Below are positions 25,940 to 34,613 of a DNA stretch of 64,000 nt, piece by piece; within the stretch, counting starts at the first letter, position 1, and each line of letters starts with the position of its first letter. The DNA is taken from the NCBI GenBank assembly GCA_038148755.1, contig JAYQWA010000001.1, positions 186,001 through 250,000 of the forward strand, written 5' to 3'. Both the position numbers and the translations under genes were made by a program. The notes beneath the pieces were generated by a model. The model was not told the origin of the DNA. It saw nothing but the letters and a program-made list of their open reading frames with translations, and ran no database searches. The stretch comes from UBA5109 sp038148755 (GTDB taxonomy: Bacteria; Pseudomonadota; Gammaproteobacteria; Pseudomonadales; Pseudohongiellaceae).

Positions 25940-26487
25940 TGGAAATCATCTCGACAGCAATCCCGGATGTATTACTCTTCAAACCAAAAGTTTTTGGTGA
26001 TGAGCGCGGTTTTTTTATGGAAACCTTCAGGCAGAGCTGGTTTGAAGAAGTAAAAATTGATCAGACTTTTGTGCAGGATAATCACAGTGCATCCGAGAAA
26101 GGCGTGTTGCGAGGCCTGCATTATCAGTTACGGCAACCTCAGGGTAAGCTGGTCAGGGTTATTGCCGGTGAGGTCTACGATGTGGCTATAGATTTGAGAA
26201 AAGATTCTGCGACTTTTGGCCAGCATGTCGCGACAGTGATGTCAGCACAGAATAAATTGATCATGTGGGTGCCACCAGGGTTTGCGCACGGTTTTCTGGT
26301 GTTAAGTGAAACGGCAGAATTTGTTTATAAATGCACCACTTATTATGACCCGGAGGATGAATATTCCTTGCTGTGGAACGATCCGGCACTTGATATTCCC
26401 TGGCCGCTGGAAAAGATAGGAGAGCCGACTTTATCCGGTAAAGATAGCAAGGCTGCAATGCTTGCAGATGCTGAACTGTATTCTTGA
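25939..26487 (+). CDS. rfbC: dTDP-4-dehydrorhamnose 3,5-epimerase
   Basis: RfbC epimerises C3 and C5 of the 4-keto-6-deoxyglucose intermediate. The 182-residue cupin-fold enzyme has DERGFFMETF near residue 20, the catalytic His in LRGLHYQ near 61, and the C-terminal GFAHGFLVLSE and FVYKCTTYY segments with the catalytic Tyr. The ATG overlaps the rfbA stop (TGATG), indicating translational coupling. It completes the four-gene pathway. Confidence 0.95.
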   Translation: MEIISTAIPDVLLFKPKVFGDERGFFMETFRQSWFEEVKIDQTFVQDNHSASEKGVLRGLHYQLRQPQGKLVRVIAGEVYDVAIDLRKDSATFGQHVATVMSAQNKLIMWVPPGFAHGFLVLSETAEFVYKCTTYYDPEDEYSLLWNDPALDIPWPLEKIGEPTLSGKDSKAAMLADAELYS

Positions 26488-26533
26488 GGCAAAGTCTGAA
26501 GTCAAAATTTCGCAGTCAGCTAGGTGCAACGAG

Positions 26534-26562
26534 TACCAGAACCGGAAATTTACAGGTATAAT
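26534..26562 (+). promoter_or_regulatory. Possible sigma-70 promoter for the cytochrome c5 gene
   Basis: A consensus TATAAT at 26557-26562 lies about 49 bp before the GTG start. The -35 position (TACCAG) is weak, so the call rests on the -10 element. Confidence 0.45.
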
Positions 26563-26610
26563 GCCGCCCTCAAAATTATTCCGTTATCAATATACACCCG
26601 AGGTGTCAAA

Positions 26611-27030
26611 GTGAATCAAAGGATGACAAGCCTGCTTGCAGCAGTATTCGTTGTTTTATTATCAGCATTTGCTGGTGCCCAGACTTTGGAAGATGAAATT
26701 CGTGAACGCTTAACGCCATCTGGTTCTGTTTGCGTGTTTGGTGATGAATGTGCTGCTGGCCTGGCAGTTGCTGGAGGCGCCAGCGGTCCTCGAGATGGAG
26801 AGACTGTTTACAATACTTTTTGTATGGCCTGTCACGCTACTGGCGTTAGCGAAGCGCCTATCCTGGGTAATGCCGAGCAATGGGCTGCCCGAGTAGCCAA
26901 AGGTGCTGATGCACTATACACCAGTGCCATCAATGGGCTGGGTGTCATGCCAGCAAGGGGCACCTGTGTCGACTGTTCCGATGATGAAATGCGGGCTGCT
27001 GTCGATTACATGCTGGGCGCCCTGCAGTAA
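26611..27030 (+). CDS. Cytochrome c5-like periplasmic monohaem cytochrome
   Basis: The 139-residue protein has a signal peptide (cleavage near AGAQ), one haem motif CMACH near residue 73, an axial Met in LGVMPARG near 114 and the conserved Cys pair in TCVDC that distinguishes cytochrome c5. A spacer of about 40 residues precedes the haem domain. I take the GTG at 26611 as start because GAGGTG ends 5 nt upstream; an extended frame to 26524 would run through the promoter. It is a soluble or weakly attached electron carrier. Confidence 0.9.
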   Translation: MNQRMTSLLAAVFVVLLSAFAGAQTLEDEIRERLTPSGSVCVFGDECAAGLAVAGGASGPRDGETVYNTFCMACHATGVSEAPILGNAEQWAARVAKGADALYTSAINGLGVMPARGTCVDCSDDEMRAAVDYMLGALQ

Positions 27031-27057
27031 AATTTTCCAGCTAAAAATTTTCAAGCA

Positions 27058-27087
27058 GGCAAATACCCATTGCGGTATTTGCCTTTT
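27058..27087 (+). terminator. Intrinsic terminator after cytochrome c5
   Basis: GGCAAATACC and GGTATTTGCC form a perfect 10-bp stem with a 6-nt loop followed by TTTT. Confidence 0.9.
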
Positions 27088-27167
27088 GCTCTGCTGTGCC
27101 CAATATTTGCCAAGCCCGCTAATTTGAACTATTAAATAGTGAACTGCAGCTTTCATGGAAGAAGCTT

Positions 27168-28679
27168 ATGTCCCTGGCTACTGTCTATTCCCGCGCCAAT
27201 ATTGGTGTTGAAGCTCCTTTGGTTTCGGTTGAAACACATCTGTCGAATGGTCTGCCCGCTTTTTCTATTGTTGGTCTGCCAGAGACAGCTGTCAGGGAGA
27301 GCAAAGAAAGAGTTCGCAGTGCCATTCTGAATTCCGTGCTGGAATTCCCGGCTAAACGTATCACGGTAAATTTAGCGCCAGCAGATCTGCCAAAAGCAGG
27401 TGGACGTTTTGATCTGGCAATTGCTGTTGGCATTCTGGTCGCGTCCGGACAATTACCGGAAAACAGTATCACGAATATTGAATTCATGGGTGAGCTGGCA
27501 CTTTCCGGTGAACTGCGCGTGATACCGGGTGTAATCCCCGGGCTTATTGCCAGCCGGGAAGCGCAACGGCAAAGTATTATTCCTGCAGCCAACGCTGATG
27601 AAGCAGGTCTGGTTGGAGGTGGCGATATTCGGTTTTGTAAACATTTGCTGGAACTCTGTCAGCATCTGTCAGGGAAAAATGATCTGCCCCTGGTTAAAAA
27701 AGCCGCATCATTAAAGCAGGCTTATACAGAAACGCTTGATGATGTCATTGGTCAGGAACAGGCACAGCGGGCATTAATTCTTGCCGCAGCCGGTGGTCAC
27801 AACTTGTTAATGAGTGGGCCACCGGGTACTGGCAAAACGATGCTGGCTATTCGCTTAAGTACACTACTGCCTGAGCTAGATGAAAAAGCGGCACTTGAAG
27901 TCGCTGCCGTTCACTCCATTGCTAAGATAGACACCGAAGTAAAAGCTAGTTTCAGTGCGCCTTTTCGTGCTCCACACCATACTACCTCAGCTATTGCTCT
28001 GGTTGGTGGGGGCAAGGATATTTCGCCTAGTGAGATTAGCCTGGCACATAACGGGGTGCTGTTTCTGGATGAATTACCGGAATTTAGTCCCAGAGTCCTC
28101 GAGGCGCTAAGAGAGCCCATTGAGAAAGGCAGCATATTGATATCCCGGGCAGCTTATCAGGCCAGATTACCTGCGCGATTTCAATTAATTGCGGCAATGA
28201 ACCCTTGTCCCTGTGGCTATTATGGCGACCCGGAACACGAGTGCAGTTGTTCTCTGGAGCGAATAAAAAAGTATCAACAAAGAATTTCAGGTCCGTTGCT
28301 GGACAGAATTGATTTGCAAATTGTCTTAGGCAGGTTGAGTGAAGCTGAGCAGGAAAAGCTCTTGTTAAAAAAACCGGATGACACGAGAAGTGCCAGCATA
28401 AAAAACCAGATTGAACGCTGCAGGCAACGCCAGTTACATCGTGCAGGAAAGATTAATACTCAGCTGAACCAGCGGGAAATTCTAAGTTATTGTCAATTGA
28501 GAGATAAGGATGCGACTCTTTTAAATAAAGCAATGCAGCAACTTAAATTTTCTACCAGGGCATATTTTAGAATTCTAAAAGTCGCACGAACAATTGCTGA
28601 TTTTGCCGGTGAAGATCAAATCTGCAGACAGCATTTACTTGAAGCAATGACTTACCGGCAAATGGATCGTCAGTTTTGA
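27168..28679 (+). CDS. comM: ComM/YifB family Mg-chelatase-like AAA+ ATPase
   Basis: ComM is a hexameric helicase that promotes branch migration during natural transformation in several gammaproteobacteria. The 503-residue protein has the YifB N-terminal domain (GLPAFSIVGLPETAVRESKERVRSA in outline, about 29-53), Walker A GPPGTGKT near 218, Walker B LFLDELPEF near 300 and the zinc-like MNPCPCGYYG near 345. Presence of comM does not by itself show competence. Its 3' end overlaps the 3' end of ubiK by 10 bp on the other strand. Confidence 0.95.
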   Translation: MSLATVYSRANIGVEAPLVSVETHLSNGLPAFSIVGLPETAVRESKERVRSAILNSVLEFPAKRITVNLAPADLPKAGGRFDLAIAVGILVASGQLPENSITNIEFMGELALSGELRVIPGVIPGLIASREAQRQSIIPAANADEAGLVGGGDIRFCKHLLELCQHLSGKNDLPLVKKAASLKQAYTETLDDVIGQEQAQRALILAAAGGHNLLMSGPPGTGKTMLAIRLSTLLPELDEKAALEVAAVHSIAKIDTEVKASFSAPFRAPHHTTSAIALVGGGKDISPSEISLAHNGVLFLDELPEFSPRVLEALREPIEKGSILISRAAYQARLPARFQLIAAMNPCPCGYYGDPEHECSCSLERIKKYQQRISGPLLDRIDLQIVLGRLSEAEQEKLLLKKPDDTRSASIKNQIERCRQRQLHRAGKINTQLNQREILSYCQLRDKDATLLNKAMQQLKFSTRAYFRILKVARTIADFAGEDQICRQHLLEAMTYRQMDRQF

Positions 28680-28915
28680 GAAGCTTTTTCGAGTTCGGCT
28701 ATTTTGTTCTCAAGCTCAGCAATGGTTTGCTCAGCTCGTTGCAGAACTTTTAACTGAGCGTCAAATTCTTCTCTTGTCACCAGATTCAATTTGCCTAAAT
28801 TACTCTGAAGCAAAGAAAGAAACTGTTTTTCCATATCGGCTTGCAGTGATCCGGCAACGGGGAGAATTTCGCTGAGCCGGGCGCTTAACTTTTCCAGAAA
28901 ATCTTTGTCGATCAT
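28670..28915 (-). CDS. ubiK: Ubiquinone biosynthesis accessory factor UbiK
   Basis: UbiK (YqiC, BMFP family) is a small membrane-associated coiled-coil protein that binds UbiJ and supports ubiquinone synthesis. The 81-residue protein has an N-terminal amphipathic helix and a C-terminal coiled coil with heptad-like AELENKIAELEKA near residues 65-77. The family position between comM and glnK matches Pseudomonas. It is divergent from glnK. Confidence 0.9.
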   Translation of the reverse strand: MIDKDFLEKLSARLSEILPVAGSLQADMEKQFLSLLQSNLGKLNLVTREEFDAQLKVLQRAEQTIAELENKIAELEKASQN

Positions 28916-29063
28916 AACAATAGTCTTCTTGTGTTTTGATTTGCTGCTATTTTAACATTGAGCAGCTGGCTGGTAAGTTTAGTATCATCGTTTTTTTGCT
29001 TAAGGTAGCATATACTTTAACAAGCCTGTGAACGTATCAATAGGGCTATGTGAGGAGATTACA

Positions 29064-29402
29064 ATGAAAATGATCACAGCTGTAATTAAGCCATTCAAAC
29101 TTGACGATGTCAGAGAGGCCTTGTCAGGTGTCGGGGTTCAGGGAATTACTGCTACGGAAGTAAAAGGCTTTGGTCGCCAGAAAGGACATACCGAGCTTTA
29201 TCGGGGCGCAGAATACGTTGTCGATTTTTTGCCCAAAGTGAGATTGGAAATTGCTGCTGATGATTCGGCAGTAGATCAGATTATTGAAGTGTTAACCAAA
29301 GCTGCTTCGACCGGGAAAATCGGCGATGGCAAAATTTTTGTCAGCAATCTGGAGCAGGTTATTCGCATTCGAACTGGGGAATCCGGCCCAGACGCCCTCT
29401 AG
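29064..29402 (+). CDS. glnK: Nitrogen regulatory protein P-II
   Basis: P-II proteins sense 2-oxoglutarate and ATP/ADP and control ammonium uptake and glutamine synthetase. The 112-residue protein begins MKMITAVIKPFKLDDV, keeps the uridylylated Tyr51 in the T-loop (LYRGAEY), and has the C-terminal TGKIGDGKIFV ATP-binding element near 83-93. The ATG at 29064, after GAGGAG, is correct; an upstream frame at 29028 is not. The usual partner gene amtB is not adjacent: the next gene is the convergent rsmE. It could equally be the glnB paralogue. Confidence 0.93.
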   Translation: MKMITAVIKPFKLDDVREALSGVGVQGITATEVKGFGRQKGHTELYRGAEYVVDFLPKVRLEIAADDSAVDQIIEVLTKAASTGKIGDGKIFVSNLEQVIRIRTGESGPDAL

Positions 29403-29522
29403 AAAAGCTTTTAAGCTTGCTAATCCTGCGTTAAAAATCAGAGAAAATGCTCATTTACTGCATGTAAGTTGTGCTTTTTCTCTGATTTTTGCCTTGCCTT
29501 GACTACATTCATAATGCTTTTC
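29402..29522. repeat. Interspersed palindromic repeat, copy 1
   Basis: A ~120-bp imperfect palindrome is bounded by GAAAAGC and GCTTTTC. It has the inner stem AAAAATCAGAGAAAA / TTTTCTCTGATTTTT (29433-29447 and 29476-29490). It shares CTGCGTTAAAAAT, ATGCTCATTTACTG and ATGTAA in the same order with copy 2 at 42292-42421. Sequences of this type recur in intergenic spaces of many gammaproteobacteria. Here it also lies where a bidirectional terminator for glnK and rsmE is needed. Confidence 0.75.
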
Positions 29523-29560
29523 ACGAGCATGTTATGAATTGCTGTTTTATGGTCAGGTCA

Positions 29561-30292
29561 TCAAATATCAAAATCGCCCCAAAGCATTTGCAGGACTGTT
29601 AAGGCTGCAATTGGGGCTGTTTCGGTTCTTAGAATTCTGGGGCCCAAACTGAGTGATTGAAAGCCACTATTGCTAGCGTGGTTAAGCTCCTGTGCAGAGA
29701 AGCCACCTTCAGGGCCTATCAAAAGTGCAACATGAGTGAGCTGCTTCTGACGTAATTTAACTTCATTAGCGCCAGGTTCAAAAATCAGCTTACAGTCGCA
29801 ATCCAGTGCTTTGTACCAATCCGAGAGTTGCACAGGTGGATGAATGACAGGAATGTGGTTACGACCACTTTGCTCACAGGCGCTGATAGCAATCTGTTGC
29901 CAATGCCGGAGTTTTTTTTGTAAACGTTCAGCTTGTAGCTTTACTTCGGAAAACTCGGTGAATAAAGGAACTATTTCGGTAACCCCCAGTTCAGTGCTCT
30001 TTTGTATGGCCAGGTCCATGCGTTCCCCCCGCGAAAGACCCAGACCTAAAATACTGTGCAGGGGCGATTCAGTAACGGCTCGTACAGCTTCTTCAATATT
30101 GATAGTAATATTGTGTTTGTTGACGGCGGTTATGAGTGATTGATACTCATAACCATCACCATTAAATAAAATCAGCCTGGCATTTACTTTCAGGCGTAGC
30201 ACCTTACTGAGATAATGGGCCTGCGGACCTTCCAGTTCGATAGGGTTCCCCGGGGCAAGTGGCTGCTCTGTATAAATTCTGGAAATACGCAT
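29561..30292 (-). CDS. rsmE: 16S rRNA (uracil-1498-N3)-methyltransferase
   Basis: RsmE is a SPOUT (trefoil-knot) methyltransferase that modifies U1498 of 16S rRNA. The 243-residue protein has an N-terminal PUA-like domain, GLGLSRGERMDLAIQKSTELGV (in outline, near 85-106), the SAM-knot LLIGPEGGFSAQE near 190-202 and LSLGPRILRTETAP near 215-228. Length is normal. It converges on glnK across the interspersed repeat. Confidence 0.95.
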   Translation of the reverse strand: MRISRIYTEQPLAPGNPIELEGPQAHYLSKVLRLKVNARLILFNGDGYEYQSLITAVNKHNITINIEEAVRAVTESPLHSILGLGLSRGERMDLAIQKSTELGVTEIVPLFTEFSEVKLQAERLQKKLRHWQQIAISACEQSGRNHIPVIHPPVQLSDWYKALDCDCKLIFEPGANEVKLRQKQLTHVALLIGPEGGFSAQELNHASNSGFQSLSLGPRILRTETAPIAALTVLQMLWGDFDI

Positions 30293-30352
30293 GCGCCAAG
30301 CATACAGTCACTAAGTTAAACTGCAAGATGCTTGCGGTTTTTTAAGGTTGAA

Positions 30353-31603
30353 ATGAGTAAAAAAGACAATAATAAATTTGACGTGATTATCGTTGGTGGC
30401 GGCATGGTTGGCTTAACAATGGCCTTCTTGCTTGCACGTGAAACAAAGGCTGATAAGACTTTCAGAATAGCCCTGATAGATGGGCAAATGGCGGTGAAAA
30501 ACGAAATACGAAAACCACGGGCAAAAACAACTGTTAACAGTTTCAGCCCCAGAGTTTCGGCGCTTAGTCATGCAAGTCAGGCTTTATTTGATTCTCTGGG
30601 GCTTTGGCAGACCGATATCGCACCATATGCCTGCCCCTACGAAAATATGTATGTGTGGGATGCAGAAGGAACGGGGAATATTAATTTTTCTGCGCTTGAT
30701 ATTCAGCAAGAGGCCTTAGGCCATATTGTTGAAAACACGGTAATGACAGAGTCTTTGCAGACAGCCTTGGCTCAGTGTCTGAATATGGAACGTTTTACCA
30801 GTGAGGTTAATGGTTACCAGGCCCGGCTTGAGCAACATAACTTGAGCCTGAAGGATGGCACTGAATTACAAGGCAAGCTTGTTATTGCTGCAGATGGCGC
30901 GAATTCATTTATTCGGCAGGAAGCCGACTTTGAGATCAAAGCCTGGTCTTATCAGCATCAGGCGCTTGTGACGACGGTACGTACTGAAAAGCCACATAAC
31001 TTCACAGCATCCCAATGTTTTTTAAGCAGCGGTCCCCTGGCTTTTCTGCCTTTGCTGGATGGCAGTAAAGATAATAAAAACCAGTTTTATTCTTCCATTG
31101 TCTGGTCGTGTGAACAGGAAAAAGCACAGGCACTTATAAATATGGAGCAAGCCGCTTTTCATGCCGCTATACAGGAAGCTTTTGAGAATAAACTGGGCAG
31201 GATTGAGGAGTCTGCCAAACTTATTTCCTTTCCTTTATGGCAGCGTCATGCCACAGCTTATGTGAAGCCGGGTCTTGCCTTAATTGGTGATGCGGCACAT
31301 ACCGTTCATCCTCTAGCCGGGCAAGGCGTTAATATGGGCTTGTTGGATGCCGAATGCTTATTCAAAGTGCTCAGTCTGGCCCGGCAAAAAGGTGAAGATT
31401 TTAGTTCTGAGCAAGTGCTCAGCCGTTATCAGCGTCAACGTAAAGTTCATAACCTGGGGATGATGGCCCTGATGGAAGTCTTTAAGGGCGGTTTTGCATC
31501 AGAGGACCTGATGTTGCGCTGGGTGAGAAATGTTGGACTGGACCTTGTTGATAAGGCACAACCTATCAAGCACCAACTGATGCTTAAAGCCATGGGTTTG
31601 TAG
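30353..31603 (+). CDS. UbiH/UbiF/UbiI-family FAD monooxygenase of ubiquinone synthesis
   Basis: This flavoprotein family hydroxylates the ubiquinone ring. The 416-residue protein has the dinucleotide-binding VIIVGGGMVGL near residue 11-21, the second FAD motif (ADGANS) near 178 and the family signature LIGDAAHTVHPLAGQGVNMGLLD (in outline) near 305-327. The C-terminus HQLMLKAMGL resembles UbiI (2-octaprenylphenol hydroxylase) of E. coli more than UbiH, so UbiI is the better guess. The ATG at 30353 is preferred to a TTG at 30332. Confidence 0.88.
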   Translation: MSKKDNNKFDVIIVGGGMVGLTMAFLLARETKADKTFRIALIDGQMAVKNEIRKPRAKTTVNSFSPRVSALSHASQALFDSLGLWQTDIAPYACPYENMYVWDAEGTGNINFSALDIQQEALGHIVENTVMTESLQTALAQCLNMERFTSEVNGYQARLEQHNLSLKDGTELQGKLVIAADGANSFIRQEADFEIKAWSYQHQALVTTVRTEKPHNFTASQCFLSSGPLAFLPLLDGSKDNKNQFYSSIVWSCEQEKAQALINMEQAAFHAAIQEAFENKLGRIEESAKLISFPLWQRHATAYVKPGLALIGDAAHTVHPLAGQGVNMGLLDAECLFKVLSLARQKGEDFSSEQVLSRYQRQRKVHNLGMMALMEVFKGGFASEDLMLRWVRNVGLDLVDKAQPIKHQLMLKAMGL

Positions 31604-31643
31604 GGATATATCAAAGCGCTGTAAATATAAGCTTGCTATAATA

Positions 31644-31662
31644 AATGAGAATTATTATCATC
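31644..31662 (+). promoter_or_regulatory. Fur box upstream of the ferric-iron transporter
   Basis: AATGAGAATTATTATCATC matches the classical 19-bp Fur operator (GATAATGATAATCATTATC) at most positions and lies 52 bp before the start of the binding-protein gene. It predicts repression by Fur with iron. Confidence 0.82.
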
Positions 31663-31713
31663 TAGCGCGATTTCCGACGTGCCTGATTCAAAGTACATTA
31701 TTGGAGTGCCTGC

Positions 31714-32793
31714 ATGTTAAACATGCCAAAACACATTTTATTGATTACGCTGAGTTGTATTGCTCTTTGGGCTTGTACCGGGGAGAGGTCGCCAGTTGAT
31801 GCCGTTGATACCCCATCAGAGCTAGGCGCGGGGGTCGCCACCAGTAATGCTGAGATTACTGAGCCTGTTATTGTGTATTCTTCGCGCCAGGAATACTTGA
31901 TCAAGCCTCTGTTTGATCGTTTCACTGAAGAAACTGGCATAGAGGTGCAATATCAAACAGGCGAAGAAGGCCCATTAATCGCCCGCTTACAGGCTGAGGG
32001 TGAAGCAACCTTTGCTGATGTGCTGTATACCGTGGATGCCGGCAATCTTTGGTCGGCAGCAAACAGAGGATTGCTGACTTCTGTCGAGTCGTCAGTACTG
32101 AAGCAAAATATACCTGCGCACCTGCGCGAGCCGAAAGGGCAATGGTTTGGTCTGTCAGTAAGAGCCAGAACCATTGTTTATGCCAAAGACCGGGTCAATC
32201 CGGATGAACTTTCAACATATGCAGCTTTGGCTGATCCACAATGGCGTGGGCGCTTGTGTCTGCGGACTTCAAAAGAGGTGTACAACATATCGCTGGTAGC
32301 CACGATGATAGAAAGGTTAGGCGAAGAAAGGACTCAGGCTATTGTTGAAGGCTGGGTTGAGAACCTGGCCGCACCAGTTTTCAGTAGTGATACGCTGGTC
32401 ATCGAAGCGATTGCTGCCGGGCAATGTGATGTCGGACTGGTGAATTCTTATTATCTCGGACGCAAGCAGGTTGATGACCCTGATTATCCGGTGGCGCTGT
32501 TTTGGGCTAATCAGGAAAGTTCAGGCACTCATGTCAATATTTCCGGTGCCGGTGTTACTCGCTATGCCAAGAATCCTCGAGGAGCGCAGTTATTAATTGA
32601 GTGGTTATCCACCGAGGAACCACAAATGATGTTTTCCGAGATGAATCTTGAGTTTCCTGCAAACCCTGCTGTATCGCCGGCAGAGCAGGTTGCTACCTGG
32701 GGGGCTTTCACGCAGGACAACATTAACGTTGAAGCTGCCGGGCGTTTACAGGCAATGGCCGTAATGCTGATGGACCGCGCGGATTACCGCTAA
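31714..32793 (+). CDS. Ferric iron ABC transporter, substrate-binding lipoprotein
   Basis: The 359-residue protein belongs to the FbpA/FutA type periplasmic ferric-binding proteins. The signal peptide ends in a lipobox (LWAC, Cys near residue 21), followed by VYSSRQEYLIKPLF near 48-61 and the iron-site YY pair in VNSYYLGRK near 249. The Cys means it is tethered to the inner membrane. A Fur box lies upstream, and a permease gene follows after 11 bp. Confidence 0.9.
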   Translation: MLNMPKHILLITLSCIALWACTGERSPVDAVDTPSELGAGVATSNAEITEPVIVYSSRQEYLIKPLFDRFTEETGIEVQYQTGEEGPLIARLQAEGEATFADVLYTVDAGNLWSAANRGLLTSVESSVLKQNIPAHLREPKGQWFGLSVRARTIVYAKDRVNPDELSTYAALADPQWRGRLCLRTSKEVYNISLVATMIERLGEERTQAIVEGWVENLAAPVFSSDTLVIEAIAAGQCDVGLVNSYYLGRKQVDDPDYPVALFWANQESSGTHVNISGAGVTRYAKNPRGAQLLIEWLSTEEPQMMFSEMNLEFPANPAVSPAEQVATWGAFTQDNINVEAAGRLQAMAVMLMDRADYR

Positions 32794-32804
32794 AACTTTT
32801 CTCA

Positions 32805-34472
32805 ATGTCAGAACTTGCCATGGTAAATGTACCCGGAGAACGTGCTGTAAAGCACTGGCCCTGGAAACTATTGTCCTACCTGATTGCTGCAGTTGTGGTC
32901 TTGCCTATTCTTGTCATCCTCACGCAATGGATGACAGTGGGTAATGGCGAGCAGGAAATATGGCAGCATCTTTTCAATACCAAGCTTGACCGCTTATTAC
33001 TCAATACGCTGATCCTGATGCTGGGGGTTGGCATCGGTGTAACTGCCCTTGGTGTAAGCCTGGCCTGGTTAACATCGGTCTGTGCTTTTCCGGGCAGGAA
33101 ATTATTTGAATGGGCTCTAATGCTGCCGCTGGCGATCCCGACATATGTCATGGCTTTTGTCTTTTTGGGCATGATGAATTATACCGGCCCGGTACAGACG
33201 ACCTTGCGTGCCTGGTTCGGCAGGGAAGTCTATTTCCCGGATGTACAGGCTTCAGGAGCCGTGATTCTGGTGCTTAGCCTGGTACTTTACCCTTATGTTT
33301 ACATGCTGGCCCGTAGCGCATTTCTGACACAGGGCCGCGGCATGATGGATGCCGCCAGAATTCTCGGCAAGACTAACTGGCAGGCCTTTTTCAAAATAGC
33401 TGTGCCTATTGCCAGACCTGCCATAGTAGCTGGTATTGCCTTGGCTTTGATGGAAACACTGGCAGATTTTGGCGCAGTTTCAATTTTCAACTACGATACA
33501 TTTACCACGGCTATCTATAGTGCCTGGTATGGCCTGTTTAACCTGACTGTAGCGGCCCAACTTGCAAGCCTGCTGCTATTGTTTGTTGCGCTTGTGCTAT
33601 TTGCTGAACAAAAAGGCAGAAAGCAGGCAAGGTATACACAGCAAAACAGCCGCAATATGCAGCTATACAAATTAAAAGGCTGGCAGGCAGTGGCTGCCAC
33701 AGGTTTTTGTACAGTAATCCTGTTACTGGCATTTATCCTGCCATTTGCGCAGCTTGTTATCTGGTGCGTTGAAGTTGCGACTGAAGAATTTGATAGTCGC
33801 TATTTCGGCTTTTTGCTAAATACACTGGGGCTGGGTTTGATCGCCGCTACAGTGACGACGCTGTTTGCTTTATTACTGGCTTACGTCAAGCGCCTGCCAG
33901 CGGGCCTGGTTGAAAAACGCTGGCAGAGTCTGGCAATACGTACTTCAACTTTGGGCTATGCCTTGCCAGGATCTGTATTGGCAGTTGGCATTATTTTAAG
34001 TTTTACCTTTCTGGATCAGGCCATAATGGGCTTTGCCCAAAGTGTATTGGGTCTGGGCATAAGGCCTCTGTTGGTTGGCAGCTTGTTTGCTCTGGTTCTG
34101 GCTTATAGTACACGCTTCATGGCAGTAGCCTTTGCGCCGGTTGAAGCAGGGTTTGAAAGAATTAACCCCAATGTGATTGAAGCGGCGAAAAGTCTGGGAG
34201 CAAAGCCTTCCCGCGTGCTGCGCCAGATATACATCCCTTTACTGAAACCCGGCTTATTAACCGCTTTAATTATTGTTTTTGTTGATGTAATGAAAGAAAT
34301 GCCGGCTACCTTGATCATGCGCCCCTTTGGCTGGGATACCCTGGCCGTCAGAGTGTATCAAATGACAGCAGAAGGCCAGTGGGAACGAGCGGCATTACCT
34401 TCTGTTACCTTGATTTTACTGGGTTTAATCCCGGTTTTTCTGCTAATCCGATCTTCCCGTCTCAGCAGGTAA
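32805..34472 (+). CDS. Ferric iron ABC transporter permease (fused two-domain FbpB)
   Basis: The 555-residue permease has twelve or so membrane helices in two homologous halves. Each half carries the ABC-permease EAA loop: DAARILGKTNWQAFFKIAVP (outline) near 180-200 and EAAKSLGAKPSRVLRQIYIPLLKPG (outline) near 460-485. It pairs with the binding protein upstream. No ATPase gene follows, as the next gene is gcvH. The ATPase must be encoded elsewhere, or the system shares one. Confidence 0.92.
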   Translation: MSELAMVNVPGERAVKHWPWKLLSYLIAAVVVLPILVILTQWMTVGNGEQEIWQHLFNTKLDRLLLNTLILMLGVGIGVTALGVSLAWLTSVCAFPGRKLFEWALMLPLAIPTYVMAFVFLGMMNYTGPVQTTLRAWFGREVYFPDVQASGAVILVLSLVLYPYVYMLARSAFLTQGRGMMDAARILGKTNWQAFFKIAVPIARPAIVAGIALALMETLADFGAVSIFNYDTFTTAIYSAWYGLFNLTVAAQLASLLLLFVALVLFAEQKGRKQARYTQQNSRNMQLYKLKGWQAVAATGFCTVILLLAFILPFAQLVIWCVEVATEEFDSRYFGFLLNTLGLGLIAATVTTLFALLLAYVKRLPAGLVEKRWQSLAIRTSTLGYALPGSVLAVGIILSFTFLDQAIMGFAQSVLGLGIRPLLVGSLFALVLAYSTRFMAVAFAPVEAGFERINPNVIEAAKSLGAKPSRVLRQIYIPLLKPGLLTALIIVFVDVMKEMPATLIMRPFGWDTLAVRVYQMTAEGQWERAALPSVTLILLGLIPVFLLIRSSRLSR

Positions 34473-34613
34473 ACGATCTTATCAAGCTCCTATTAAGTCC
34501 TTGCAGGATGGCGGGCTCTTACTTATGATGAAGTGCATTATTATTGTAATTCAGCTTGCTGACTTATCCCACAGAAAGGTGACAGGCTGGACGATTGAAC
34601 AGAGGAAATAAAA

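Noticed and set aside
28940..29063. A sigma-54 promoter for glnK
   Set aside because: No TGGCAC-N5-TTGCA-like pair was found. Only a weak TATACT at 29011-29016 is present, without a matching -35 box.
34473..34613. A glycine riboswitch upstream of gcvH
   Set aside because: The 140-bp gap lacks the recognisable tandem aptamer core and is too short for a complete tandem glycine riboswitch.
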